Below are positions 1 to 6,724 of a stretch of DNA of 13,039 nt, piece after piece. The DNA comes from an uncultured Blautia sp. (GTDB taxonomy: Bacteria > Bacillota > Clostridia > Lachnospirales > Lachnospiraceae), in contig NZ_CANTKB010000046.1 of the NCBI RefSeq assembly GCF_947654165.1, positions 1-13,039 on the forward strand, given 5' to 3'. Below the pieces are notes generated by a model. That model was not told the origin of the DNA. It did no database searches and saw only the letters and a program-made list of their open reading frames with translations. Every line of letters begins with the position of its first letter. Position 1 is the stretch's first letter. Both the position numbers and the translations under genes were made by a program.

Positions 1-90
1 ATGGAATCGAGGTGTCTTTCTTTTATGCAAAATCACGAACTTGCTCATTTATAGTTAGGAATATTAAATCTTTATATTGTCAGTACCGTT

Positions 91-1338
91 GTGCAGGACA
101 AGGATTTTCCTAAAAAACGCAAAATTAGTATCTTTATTTATATTTTTGTAATCGTGCTTTTGTTTGAAAGAAGCATGCAGCAATACATTCTGATTCTGGG
201 ATTACTGGGAACAGGCTTTCTGCTTGCTTATAAAATATCTGAGAAACTGTCCAATATCCTCAGTTTTCTGACCGGTTATCTGGCTTTTGTGTGCCTGGAC
301 TACCTGTTTGCGAATGTTGGATACTTTGTTTTTGGGACTACCCTACAAGAAATTCAAGAGAAACATATGATGGCTTTTACCGCTGTTTTTGTCCCTGTTT
401 TATTCGGTGTTGAAAAAATGATCCAATGGTTTTTACATATGAAATTCCAAATTAAAAAAAATATTGCAAAAAGCCGTTTTGTATTAGGGATTTTAGGAAA
501 TCTCAGTGTGAGCGTAGTTGTTTTTGCAATTTTGATTATTGCGGGAGAACGGGTAGGATATTCTCCCCAAATTATTACAATAAATGGAATTTTAATTTTT
601 TCTCAGTTTTGTCTAAGCAGTGTCCTTTTAGTAGGAATTATGCGTACAGAGAAGCGGGAACATGAGATGCGTCTTCAACTGGCTCAATATGAAACATTAT
701 CTGCTTATACTCATGAGATTGAACAGTTATATGAAAACATGCGTTCTTTTAAACATGATTATATTGACCTGCTTTCTTCTATGAAACTATATATTGATGA
801 AGGAAATCAAGAAAAACTTTCCCAGTATTTTTATGATTCTATTTTCCCTATGGGAAGTGAAATGATGGGACATGACAGGCAGCTTGGAAAACTGGCTTAT
901 GTGAAAAATGATAGAATTAAAAGCCTGTTGTTTTCAAAAATTCTTCTGGCCTCAGAGCATCATATTCATGTAGAAGTAGAGGTAAGAGAGCAAATCACAG
1001 ATTTTCCCATGAAAGAGATGGAACTTCTCAGAGTGCTGGGTATTTTTCTTAATAATGCAATAGAAGCTGCTGAGGAATCAGCTGAGAAGGAATTGAAACT
1101 GGCAGTGTTTCCAAAGGATCATGGTCTTGTGATTTTGATTCAAAATTCTACAAAACCTCTTCTGAAACCTCTTGATAAACTTTGCGAACGTGGGTTTTCT
1201 TCAAAAGAACAGCATAGCGGTCTTGGTTTAGATACAGCGGTAAAAATTTTAAATACGTATAAAAATGTATTTTGGAATTTTTCCTATGAAAAACCGTATT
1301 TTTTTACAGAACTAATTTTATACCATGAGGGAAAATAA
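91..1338 (+). CDS. AgrC-like GHKL sensor histidine kinase (5' end uncertain)
   Basis: Membrane sensor kinase of the GHKL/AgrC type, expected to phosphorylate the LytTR regulator encoded next to it. The first 185 or so residues hold about six hydrophobic segments (roughly 11-26, 31-49, 54-77, 95-112, 131-153, 163-184). A linker then leads to a FKHDYIDLL box whose His222 is the likely phospho-acceptor. The C-terminal ATPase domain shows the N box (LNNAIEAAEE, Asn321/322) and a G box (HSGLGLDTA, from residue 375). The kinase core looks complete. The start does not: GTG at 91 has no Shine-Dalgarno sequence, and the same frame stays open upstream to a TAG at 52-54, encoding hydrophobic residues (LGILNLYIVSTVV) that look like the end of a membrane helix. 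The N-terminus may be truncated by mutation, or translation may begin elsewhere. The ligand is unknown; no AgrB or AgrD gene is visible. The stop is followed after 1 bp by the regulator. Confidence 0.85.
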   Translation: MQDKDFPKKRKISIFIYIFVIVLLFERSMQQYILILGLLGTGFLLAYKISEKLSNILSFLTGYLAFVCLDYLFANVGYFVFGTTLQEIQEKHMMAFTAVFVPVLFGVEKMIQWFLHMKFQIKKNIAKSRFVLGILGNLSVSVVVFAILIIAGERVGYSPQIITINGILIFSQFCLSSVLLVGIMRTEKREHEMRLQLAQYETLSAYTHEIEQLYENMRSFKHDYIDLLSSMKLYIDEGNQEKLSQYFYDSIFPMGSEMMGHDRQLGKLAYVKNDRIKSLLFSKILLASEHHIHVEVEVREQITDFPMKEMELLRVLGIFLNNAIEAAEESAEKELKLAVFPKDHGLVILIQNSTKPLLKPLDKLCERGFSSKEQHSGLGLDTAVKILNTYKNVFWNFSYEKPYFFTELILYHEGK

Positions 1339-1339
1339 T

Positions 1340-2104
1340 ATGATTTCAATTTATTTATGTGAAGATAATCCAAAGCAATTGGAATATTTTACAAAAATTA
1401 TCAGGAACTTTTTGCTTATGCAGGATCTGGATGCAGAACTGACCTGTAGCGTGACAACCCCCAAAGAATTGTTAGATAAACTAGAAGAAGATTCTCCGGA
1501 TTTTGGTCTGTATTTTCTGGATATCTGTCTTGGAAAAAATATGAATGGTCTACAGTTAGGAAAGAAAATCAGGGAGAAAGATCCATTTGGTGACATTGTT
1601 TTTATTACCTCTAAAAGTGAATTGTGCCTGCTTATCTTTCAGTATGAGGTGCGGGCTCTGGATTTTATTGTAAAGGATGATATGGAATTGCTTTCAGAAA
1701 AAATAGTAAAATGTATAAGAGCAGCAAACAGGAAATACCAGAAGATGCACACAGATGTTTCTGAAAGCTTTTTTATTAAACAGGGTGGGGAACAGGTTGA
1801 AATTCCGGTGGATGAAGTTCTTTATATAGAAACATTGAAAGAAGCACCTCATAAAGTTATGATTTGTACGAAATCGAAAGTGTATCATACGTATGGAACG
1901 ATAAAAGAATTTGAAGTTCTTTTAAAACCGTATCACACATTTTGCCGTTGTCACCAGTCTATACTTGTGAATGAAAAATATATACAGGATATGGATAAGA
2001 GAAAAGGACAGATTTTACTTACCAATGGAAGTACCTGCCGGGCTTCTGTGCGATTTTTAAGAAATGGAAAGAAAGGAAGTAAAATCAGGATCGAGGAAGC
2101 GTAG
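1340..2104 (+). CDS. LytTR-family response regulator
   Basis: DNA-binding response regulator, 254 residues, partner of the preceding kinase. The receiver domain (about 1-120) starts ISIYLCEDN with acidic Glu8/Asp9, has the phospho-acceptor Asp61 in YFLDICLG and a conserved Lys92 in ITSKSE. The C-terminal LytTR domain (about 145-245) has the typical VLYIETLKE opening and the FCRCHQSILVNEKYI segment. This architecture is that of AgrA and related cell-density regulators, which bind paired direct repeats in promoters; the targets are not known here. I chose ATG 1340 because GAGGGA (1327-1332) lies 7 nt before it. An in-frame ATG at 1325 inside the kinase gene would add five residues but has no ribosome binding site. 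The 1-bp gap to the kinase stop implies translational coupling. Confidence 0.92.
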   Translation: MISIYLCEDNPKQLEYFTKIIRNFLLMQDLDAELTCSVTTPKELLDKLEEDSPDFGLYFLDICLGKNMNGLQLGKKIREKDPFGDIVFITSKSELCLLIFQYEVRALDFIVKDDMELLSEKIVKCIRAANRKYQKMHTDVSESFFIKQGGEQVEIPVDEVLYIETLKEAPHKVMICTKSKVYHTYGTIKEFEVLLKPYHTFCRCHQSILVNEKYIQDMDKRKGQILLTNGSTCRASVRFLRNGKKGSKIRIEEA

Positions 2105-2121
2105 AGCAGGAGGAGAAACAG

Positions 2122-2721
2122 ATGCTTGACAGGAACATTCCATTTTATAATATGATTTTAAGATGCGACCATATTATTAATTCAGAAATCAGGCTGCCAG
2201 ATGGATATACATTCCGATTCTATGAACCAGGTGATGAGAAGGAATGGGCAAAACTGGAATATGAAATCGGGGATTTTGATACCATGGAACTGGCAGAAGA
2301 ATATTTTGTGACAAATTATTGCCAGGATATAAATGAGATAAAAAGACGATGCGTCTTTGTTTTGAATCAGGAAAAACAGATTGTTGGCTCCTGTATTGCC
2401 TGGCACGATTTCAGGAATCATCAGAACGTTGCCTCTCTGCACTGGCTGATTGTTTCCCCCGGGCAGCAGGGGAAACATCTCGGGAAAGCACTTTGTCAAA
2501 AAACGATGAAGATTTTTGAGAAACTGGGAGAATTTCCTGTTTATATTCATACACAGCCGTGGAGCTATGTTGCAGTTTTTCTGTATGTCAAGATGGGATT
2601 TTGGATACAGAAAGAAGATACATTTTCTCATTATGAAAATCAATATACACAGGCCATGGAGGTACTGAAAAAGATATTGAGCAAAGAACAGTACGAAGAA
2701 TTAGTTGCTCATTCTTTGTAG
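2122..2721 (+). CDS. GNAT-family N-acetyltransferase
   Basis: Predicted acetyl-CoA-dependent N-acetyltransferase of 199 residues; substrate unknown. The central GNAT core runs from about residue 23 to 165. Motif A is LIVSPGQQGKHLGKAL (the QxxGxxG loop, residues 115-121) and binds the pantetheine/pyrophosphate of acetyl-CoA. The later YVKMGF segment is the usual motif-B strand before the cofactor channel. AGGAGGAG (2108-2115) precedes ATG 2122 by 6 nt, so the start is well supported. It begins 17 bp after the regulator gene and is probably cotranscribed with it. The C-terminal tail after residue 170 (VLKKILSKEQYEELVAHSL) is charged and probably helical. A second, broken GNAT gene at 4112 belongs to a different subfamily. 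Confidence 0.88.
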   Translation: MLDRNIPFYNMILRCDHIINSEIRLPDGYTFRFYEPGDEKEWAKLEYEIGDFDTMELAEEYFVTNYCQDINEIKRRCVFVLNQEKQIVGSCIAWHDFRNHQNVASLHWLIVSPGQQGKHLGKALCQKTMKIFEKLGEFPVYIHTQPWSYVAVFLYVKMGFWIQKEDTFSHYENQYTQAMEVLKKILSKEQYEELVAHSL

Positions 2722-2748
2722 GGCTGGTTTTAGGAAAAGGAGCAAAAA

Positions 2749-3438
2749 ATGGGATTAAACAAATTAGCGAATAGAATATTTTATTTAGAACATGAACCGG
2801 AAGTGGACAGACCTATGTTAGCTTATATCAAAGGGGATAAATGGTCTCTGGCCATTGATGCCGGGTATTCAGCTTCTCATGTTCAGGATTTTTACGAAGC
2901 AGTTGTATCAGAACAGTTTAAGAAACCTGATTTTACGGTAATCACACACTGGCATTATGACCATACTTTTGGTATGCATGCAATCAGTGGAATCAGTATT
3001 GCCAATGATAAAACAAATGAGTTCCTCAAGGAGCAGCAGGAACAGGCAAGGGATACCGAATATATCGAAATTCTGAAAAAAGAAGATGTTCATTTTGGAA
3101 AAGAATATTGCGGACAGGACAAATTAGATATTGTGCTGGCAGATATAGTTTTTTCAGACAAAATGACGTTAGATTTGGGAGGTATTACGGCCAAAATCTT
3201 TCATACAGTTTCGCCACATTCAGAAGATACCACTTGTGTTTATGTGCCGGAAGAAAAAATGTTGTTTTTAGGTGATGCAACAAGTGAAGATTTCTTTAAC
3301 GGCGGATATATGGATAAGGATAAATTGCAATCTTTGATACAGATGATCCGGTCAACGGAATGCGATTATTGCATACTCAGCCATTGTGAGCCATTAACCA
3401 AGGAAGGTTTGCTTTGTTATTTGGAAAGTATTCTCTGA
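2749..3438 (+). CDS. Metallo-beta-lactamase-fold hydrolase
   Basis: Predicted cytoplasmic metal-dependent hydrolase of 229 residues with the MBL fold. The metal-binding signature HWHYDH (His67, His69, Asp71, His72) is intact. Downstream ligands are plausible at His152 or His157 (HTVSPHSEDT), Asp176 (FLGDAT) and His212 (LSHCEP), so a two-metal site can form. The length fits the single-domain MBL class, which covers glyoxalase-II-like, lactonase and other hydrolases; the substrate cannot be read from sequence. AAAGGAG (2736-2742) lies 6 nt before ATG 2749. It follows the GNAT gene by 27 bp, and its last 25 bp overlap the DUF2284 gene in another frame. Confidence 0.9.
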   Translation: MGLNKLANRIFYLEHEPEVDRPMLAYIKGDKWSLAIDAGYSASHVQDFYEAVVSEQFKKPDFTVITHWHYDHTFGMHAISGISIANDKTNEFLKEQQEQARDTEYIEILKKEDVHFGKEYCGQDKLDIVLADIVFSDKMTLDLGGITAKIFHTVSPHSEDTTCVYVPEEKMLFLGDATSEDFFNGGYMDKDKLQSLIQMIRSTECDYCILSHCEPLTKEGLLCYLESIL

Positions 3439-3998
3439 TTTGTTTTTGCTGGGATGTTTGCAAAAAAATCAAAGAAACTGCCATACAGAGTGGTATGTGG
3501 CAAGCAGGTTTTATTAACACCAGGGACTTGTTGCTTTACCCGGAAATACGGGAAATCTGTAACGGAAATTCATGCCGAAATTATGGGAAAACCTGGGCTT
3601 GCCCGCCGGCAACAGGTACGATAGATGAATGTAAAAGACGAGTTATGCAATATAAGAAAATGCTCTTGTTTTCTATAAAATACGACTTAGAAAATTCGTT
3701 TGATGTTGAGGGGATGCAAAATGCCATGTTTTCCTTTAAGGGCAGCGTGGATATTTTCGATGAGAAACTCAAAGTGTTTCTATTGGACTACTTATTGCTT
3801 TCTAATGAAGGATGCGGAAAATGTACCAAATGTACTTATCCGGATGCTCCCTGCCGTTTTCCAGAGTACCTGCACCATTCTATAGAGGGTTATGGTTTTA
3901 ATATCTATGAACTTGCAAAAGCTGCCAAAATAAAGTACAACAATGGAGAAAATACAGTAACCTTTTTCGGTGGAATGTTTTTCGGAAAACAGGGCTGA
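3414..3998 (+). CDS. DUF2284 cysteine-rich putative metal-binding protein (copy 1)
   Basis: Member of the DUF2284 family of predicted metal-binding proteins; no biochemical function is established. Two cysteine clusters are visible: Cys49, Cys54 and Cys63 around YGKTWACPP, and Cys134-x2-Cys137-x2-Cys140-x6-Cys147 in the NEGCGKCTKCTYPDAPCRFP region. The pattern suggests bound iron-sulfur clusters or zinc (inference). The C-terminus (NGENTVTFFGGMFF) looks complete. The start is TTG 3414, 6 nt after AAGGAAGG (3400-3407), inside the end of the hydrolase gene. Family similarity appears to begin only near residue 18 (KKIKETAIQSG), so the first 17 residues, which include two Cys and a Trp, may be an accidental extension. 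A diverged paralogue is at 6725. Confidence 0.82.
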   Translation: MLFGKYSLICFCWDVCKKIKETAIQSGMWQAGFINTRDLLLYPEIREICNGNSCRNYGKTWACPPATGTIDECKRRVMQYKKMLLFSIKYDLENSFDVEGMQNAMFSFKGSVDIFDEKLKVFLLDYLLLSNEGCGKCTKCTYPDAPCRFPEYLHHSIEGYGFNIYELAKAAKIKYNNGENTVTFFGGMFFGKQG

Positions 3999-4111
3999 GA
4001 ATGTAGAGAATCAGTTTGCAATTAAGTATGATTTTAAGATTCGGACATATGTTCTGATGCTATGGAGCAGAGGCAGATTTGAAGTTGATATTTTTTAGAG
4101 GGAAGAACAAA

Positions 4112-4360
4112 ATGATAGAAACGGACAGCTTAATTCTTGATAAAGCAAAATTTTCGGATTGGAAGGACATGTACAATCATGTCTGGTCACAGGAGGAAAG
4201 TGCAAGATATATGCTTTGGAATGTTACTACAAACGAAGAAGATGCTAAAGTAAGAATGAACAAGACCATAGAATTTCAGAAAAACCATGATACATATTTG
4301 GTATATGAAAAGTCAAGCGGAAAAGCAATTGACTTTTTAGTATATAATTTTAATGGATAG
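4112..4360 (+). pseudogene. Truncated GNAT acetyltransferase
   Basis: Remnant of a GNAT-family acetyltransferase, 82 codons of an expected 160-190. The N-terminus looks normal: METD-like MIETDSLILDKAKFSDW, then WSQEESARYMLW and a TTNEEDAKVRM segment, typical of the RimJ/RimL-like branch. Reading continues to YLVYEKSSGKAI, where the family would go on to a Gly-rich strand (GFAG-like). Here the frame runs instead into DFLVYNFNG and a stop. The acetyl-CoA-binding motif A is missing, so the product cannot be an active enzyme. AGAGGGAAG (4097-4105) precedes ATG 4112 by 6 nt; a TTG at 4079 is in frame but unsupported. The rest of the gene was not found downstream, which suggests replacement by the DNA that follows. 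The 113 bp between this gene and the DUF2284 gene hold nothing I recognise. Confidence 0.72.
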
Positions 4361-4376
4361 CTCTATTGACTTTCCG

Positions 4377-4488
4377 CTTTGTACTTGTTAGTATATTAAT
4401 ACAAAGAAAGTTTACCACTGACCCATATGTGGTATATAAATGGTCGGGTTGTAAGTTTAGTCCTTCGCCGAAAGGTGGGGGACTTTTT
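4377..4488 (+). ncRNA. Candidate structured RNA ending in an intrinsic terminator
   Basis: The stretch after the broken GNAT gene has no credible ORF but folds in three places. A 7-bp inverted repeat pairs CTTTGTA (4377-4383) with TACAAAG (4400-4406). A 6-bp hairpin pairs TACCAC (4413-4418) with GTGGTA (4429-4434). The terminator hairpin at 4459-4484 closes it. The sequences ATTGACTTT and TTAGTATAT each occur twice (4328/4365 and 4337/4388), hinting at a small duplication at the breakpoint. No promoter with good spacing is evident: TTGACT at 4366 pairs only weakly with TAGTAT at 4389. It could be a small RNA, or the leftover 3' end of a lost transcript. Confidence 0.3.
4459..4488 (+). terminator. 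Rho-independent terminator, GAAA tetraloop
   Basis: An 11-bp stem pairs AGTCCTTCGCC (4459-4469) with GGTGGGGGACT (4474-4484), counting three G-T wobbles. A GAAA tetraloop caps it and five T follow (4484-4488). It would end transcription coming from the kinase-to-GNAT cluster and insulate the downstream array and ATPase gene. Confidence 0.75.
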
Positions 4489-4550
4489 CCATATTTCCGC
4501 AGAGAGGATGGAACGAATGAAGAAAATAGAATTTTATTAGTCAAACTATA

Positions 4551-4862
4551 AATAGGCCAAATTTCATAATTTCTTCGTTCAAACCGAGTTTTTCGTGACC
4601 CGAATAGGTGGGAGTGTATGTTTTTCTCATATAAGCCTACTTTTCTGTGAGGAAAATAGGCTAAATTCCGAGATTTCCACTTTTCAACTTATTTTGTTCT
4701 CTTAAAATATAGGCCAAATTTAGAGAATTTTGCTCAGCAGCCTATTTTGCTCCCAAATAAGTAGGTGTGATTTCAAATTTATTTAAAAACCACCCATTCG
4801 TGCCTGAAAATGTAGGCTAAAAATTACGAAATGGCACTTTCAACCGAAAAAGCATTGGAAAG
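4551..4862. repeat. Tandem array of six degenerate ~52-bp palindromic units
   Basis: Six units start with an AATAGG-like box at 4551 (AATAGGCC), 4603 (AATAGGTG), 4655 (AATAGGCT), 4708 (TATAGGCC), 4760 (AGTAGGTG) and 4811 (TGTAGGCT), at steps of 52, 52, 53, 52 and 51 bp. Most units continue as C-Y-AAATT-n-GA-n-ATTT and end in CCTATTTT-like sequence that is the inverse of the next AATAGG box. Junctions therefore form hairpins: AGCCTA(C)TTTT / AAAATAGGCT at 4634-4662 with an 8-nt loop, TATTTT / AAAATA at 4690-4709 also with an 8-nt loop, CCTA / TAGG at 4741-4765, and CATT / AATG at 4795-4812. Units differ by many substitutions, yet spacing is kept. No unit carries a conserved ORF. The origin is unknown; a REP-like or palindromic intergenic family is the closest description. 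Confidence 0.7.
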
Positions 4863-4959
4863 GGAATCGTCTGCTACCGCAATGCTATGTTATGTGCTAA
4901 CAATATTGGGAAATGAAAGCAGAATCATATCAGATAAGTATCATATAGGAAATGTATAA
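4831..4959 (+). CDS. Dubious small ORF, 42 codons
   Basis: ATG 4831 opens a 42-residue frame with plausible composition (MALSTEKALERESSATAMLC, then YVLTILGNESRIISDKYHIG, then NV) and a mid-protein hydrophobic stretch. It overlaps the last repeat unit and has no good ribosome binding site. I do not recognise the family. It may be a decayed fragment of a larger gene or chance. The rest of the 628-bp gap between 4361 and 4988 holds only the hairpins, terminator and repeat array. Confidence 0.2.
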   Translation: MALSTEKALERESSATAMLCYVLTILGNESRIISDKYHIGNV

Positions 4960-4987
4960 AATATAAATCAAAGGGAGCGTGAATAGC

Positions 4988-6679
4988 ATGTATCAAGAAA
5001 AAAAGCGTCTTCCTGTTGGAGTAGAAAATTTCCGGCAGATTATAAAAGACAACTACTATTACGTGGATAAGACAGAGCTGATTTCCGAACTGCTTCATAA
5101 CGGTGGAATGGTAAATCTGTTTACCAGACCAAGACGTTTTGGGAAAACTTTAAATATGAGTATGCTGGAACACTTTTTTTCTATAGAGGGAGATCAGAGT
5201 ATTTTTGATGGCCTGGCAATCGCAAAAGATAGAAAACTATGTGAGGAATACATGGGAAAGTTTCCTGTGATTTTTCTATCGTTAAAAGGTATTAATGCAG
5301 GATCTTATGAAACAGCTTTTCGTTTAGCAGTTGAGACTGTAAAAGGTGCAGCAAAAAAAGCAAAGTTTCTCAAAACCAGTGACAAATTGGATGACGATGA
5401 AAAAGATGATTACCGGGCACTTCTTGATAAAGATATGGATGAGGCCACACTTTTTTTGAGTTTAAAAACGTTGTCAGAGCTTTTGGAGAAGCATTACGGA
5501 ACACAGGTGATCATTTTAATTGATGAGTATGATGTACCACTGGCAAAAGCATTTGAAAATGGATATTATGAGCAGATGGTATTTCTTGTTCGTAATCTGT
5601 TAGAACAGGCATTAAAAACCAACAACAGTTTGAAACTTGCAGTGATGACAGGATGTATGAGGATTTCAAAAGAAAGTATCTTTACGAGACTTAATAATTT
5701 CACGACTTTTACAATTACAGATGTAGATTTTGATGAATATTTTGGTTTCACAGATCAAGAGGTTCGTGACCTTTTAGCTTATTATGAGTACAGCAGCAAA
5801 TATGAAAGCATAAAGGAATGGTATGACGGATATTGTTTTGGAAATGTGGAGGTATATTGTCCCTGGGATGTAGTTTCTTATCTTCGCAGTCTGCGAACAG
5901 ACAAAGAATCAACCCCTCAGAATTATTGGGTAAATACCAGTGGCAATGCAGAAGTGAAAGAGTTTATCAGACAGTCTAAAAATGCGACAACAAAGCGGGA
6001 AATTGAACGTTTGATGGCAGGAGAAGTCATTACAAAAACTATTCGTTCAGAATTAACCTATAAAGACATGTATGATTCCATTGAAAATATCTGGAGTGTG
6101 TTATTCACAACAGGATATTTAACTCAGGCAGGCCAGGTAGGATCACGGATATATAAACTCCGAATCCCAAACCTGGAAATCCGGGATATCTTTAAAACCC
6201 AGATTATGGAATATTTTAAAGAAACCGTTGCAAAAGACGGAGATACATTGGGGAGGTTCTGTGATGCGTTAAAAAACGGAGAGGAAAAGCAGGTAGAGGA
6301 TGTTTTTGAAAGCTATCTGAAAAAGACCATCAGCATCCGGGATACTTTTGTGAAAAAGACAATGAAAGAGAACTTTTATCATGGCATCTTACTTGGCATT
6401 TTAGGCATAAAAGAAGAATGGGGTGTATTTTCCAATCAGGAAACAGGTGAAGGATACAGCGATATTCTGATAGAAACAGAAAACGGTGAAATGGCAATCC
6501 TGATTGAAGTCAAGTATGCCAATGACGGAAACTTGGATCAGGCTTGTGAAAGGGCCTTGAAGCAGGTAGAGGATAGGAAGTATGACCAGGAACTTCTGGA
6601 AAACGGAGTGGATAAAATATTAAAGTACGGAATTGCATGTTACAAGAAACAGTGTAAAGTGAGACTGGCAGATGCTTGA
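4988..6679 (+). CDS. AAA-ATPase-like / PD-(D/E)XK nuclease-superfamily protein
   Basis: A 563-residue protein of the widespread ATP-binding family that joins an AAA-ATPase-like domain to a C-terminal PD-(D/E)XK nuclease-like domain (DUF1703 type). The N-terminus shows the family opening RLPVGVENFRQI...YYVDKT, and a Walker A (RPRRFGKTLNMS, Lys53). Walker B is VIILIDEYDVPL (Asp179, Glu180). The C-terminal domain has GYSDIL (Asp492) followed by ILIEVKYA (Glu507, Lys509), matching D-x(n)-E-x-K, so both sites look intact. The function is not established; many copies occur in gut Bacteroidetes and Clostridia, and roles in DNA processing, mobility or defence have been suggested. ATG 4988 is 10 nt after AAGGGAG (4971-4977); a GTG at 4979 sits too close. 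The gene stands alone between a repeat array and a DUF2284 gene. Confidence 0.9.
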   Translation: MYQEKKRLPVGVENFRQIIKDNYYYVDKTELISELLHNGGMVNLFTRPRRFGKTLNMSMLEHFFSIEGDQSIFDGLAIAKDRKLCEEYMGKFPVIFLSLKGINAGSYETAFRLAVETVKGAAKKAKFLKTSDKLDDDEKDDYRALLDKDMDEATLFLSLKTLSELLEKHYGTQVIILIDEYDVPLAKAFENGYYEQMVFLVRNLLEQALKTNNSLKLAVMTGCMRISKESIFTRLNNFTTFTITDVDFDEYFGFTDQEVRDLLAYYEYSSKYESIKEWYDGYCFGNVEVYCPWDVVSYLRSLRTDKESTPQNYWVNTSGNAEVKEFIRQSKNATTKREIERLMAGEVITKTIRSELTYKDMYDSIENIWSVLFTTGYLTQAGQVGSRIYKLRIPNLEIRDIFKTQIMEYFKETVAKDGDTLGRFCDALKNGEEKQVEDVFESYLKKTISIRDTFVKKTMKENFYHGILLGILGIKEEWGVFSNQETGEGYSDILIETENGEMAILIEVKYANDGNLDQACERALKQVEDRKYDQELLENGVDKILKYGIACYKKQCKVRLADA

Positions 6680-6724
6680 TACAGCAAAAGTACACAGTAT
6701 AAAAAGAAAGACGAGGAATCACAT

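Noticed and set aside
3..113. C-terminal end of an upstream gene in frame 3
   Set aside because: Open from the window edge to a TAA, but too short and with no recognisable motif to support a call.
3958..4098. Open stretch reading ...QFAIKYDFKIRTYVLMLWSR... after the first DUF2284 gene
   Set aside because: No good start codon or ribosome binding site and no recognised family; probably chance.
4343..4348. TATAAT preceded by TTGACT (4329-4334) as a promoter
   Set aside because: The spacer is only 8 bp, too short for sigma-A.
4377..4488. End of an IS200/IS605 element or its guide RNA
   Set aside because: Hairpins alone are not enough. No TnpA or TnpB coding remnant is visible on either strand nearby.
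4551..4862. CRISPR array
   Set aside because: The period is regular, but the whole unit is a degenerate repeat: there are no identical repeats separated by unique spacers, and no cas genes are present.
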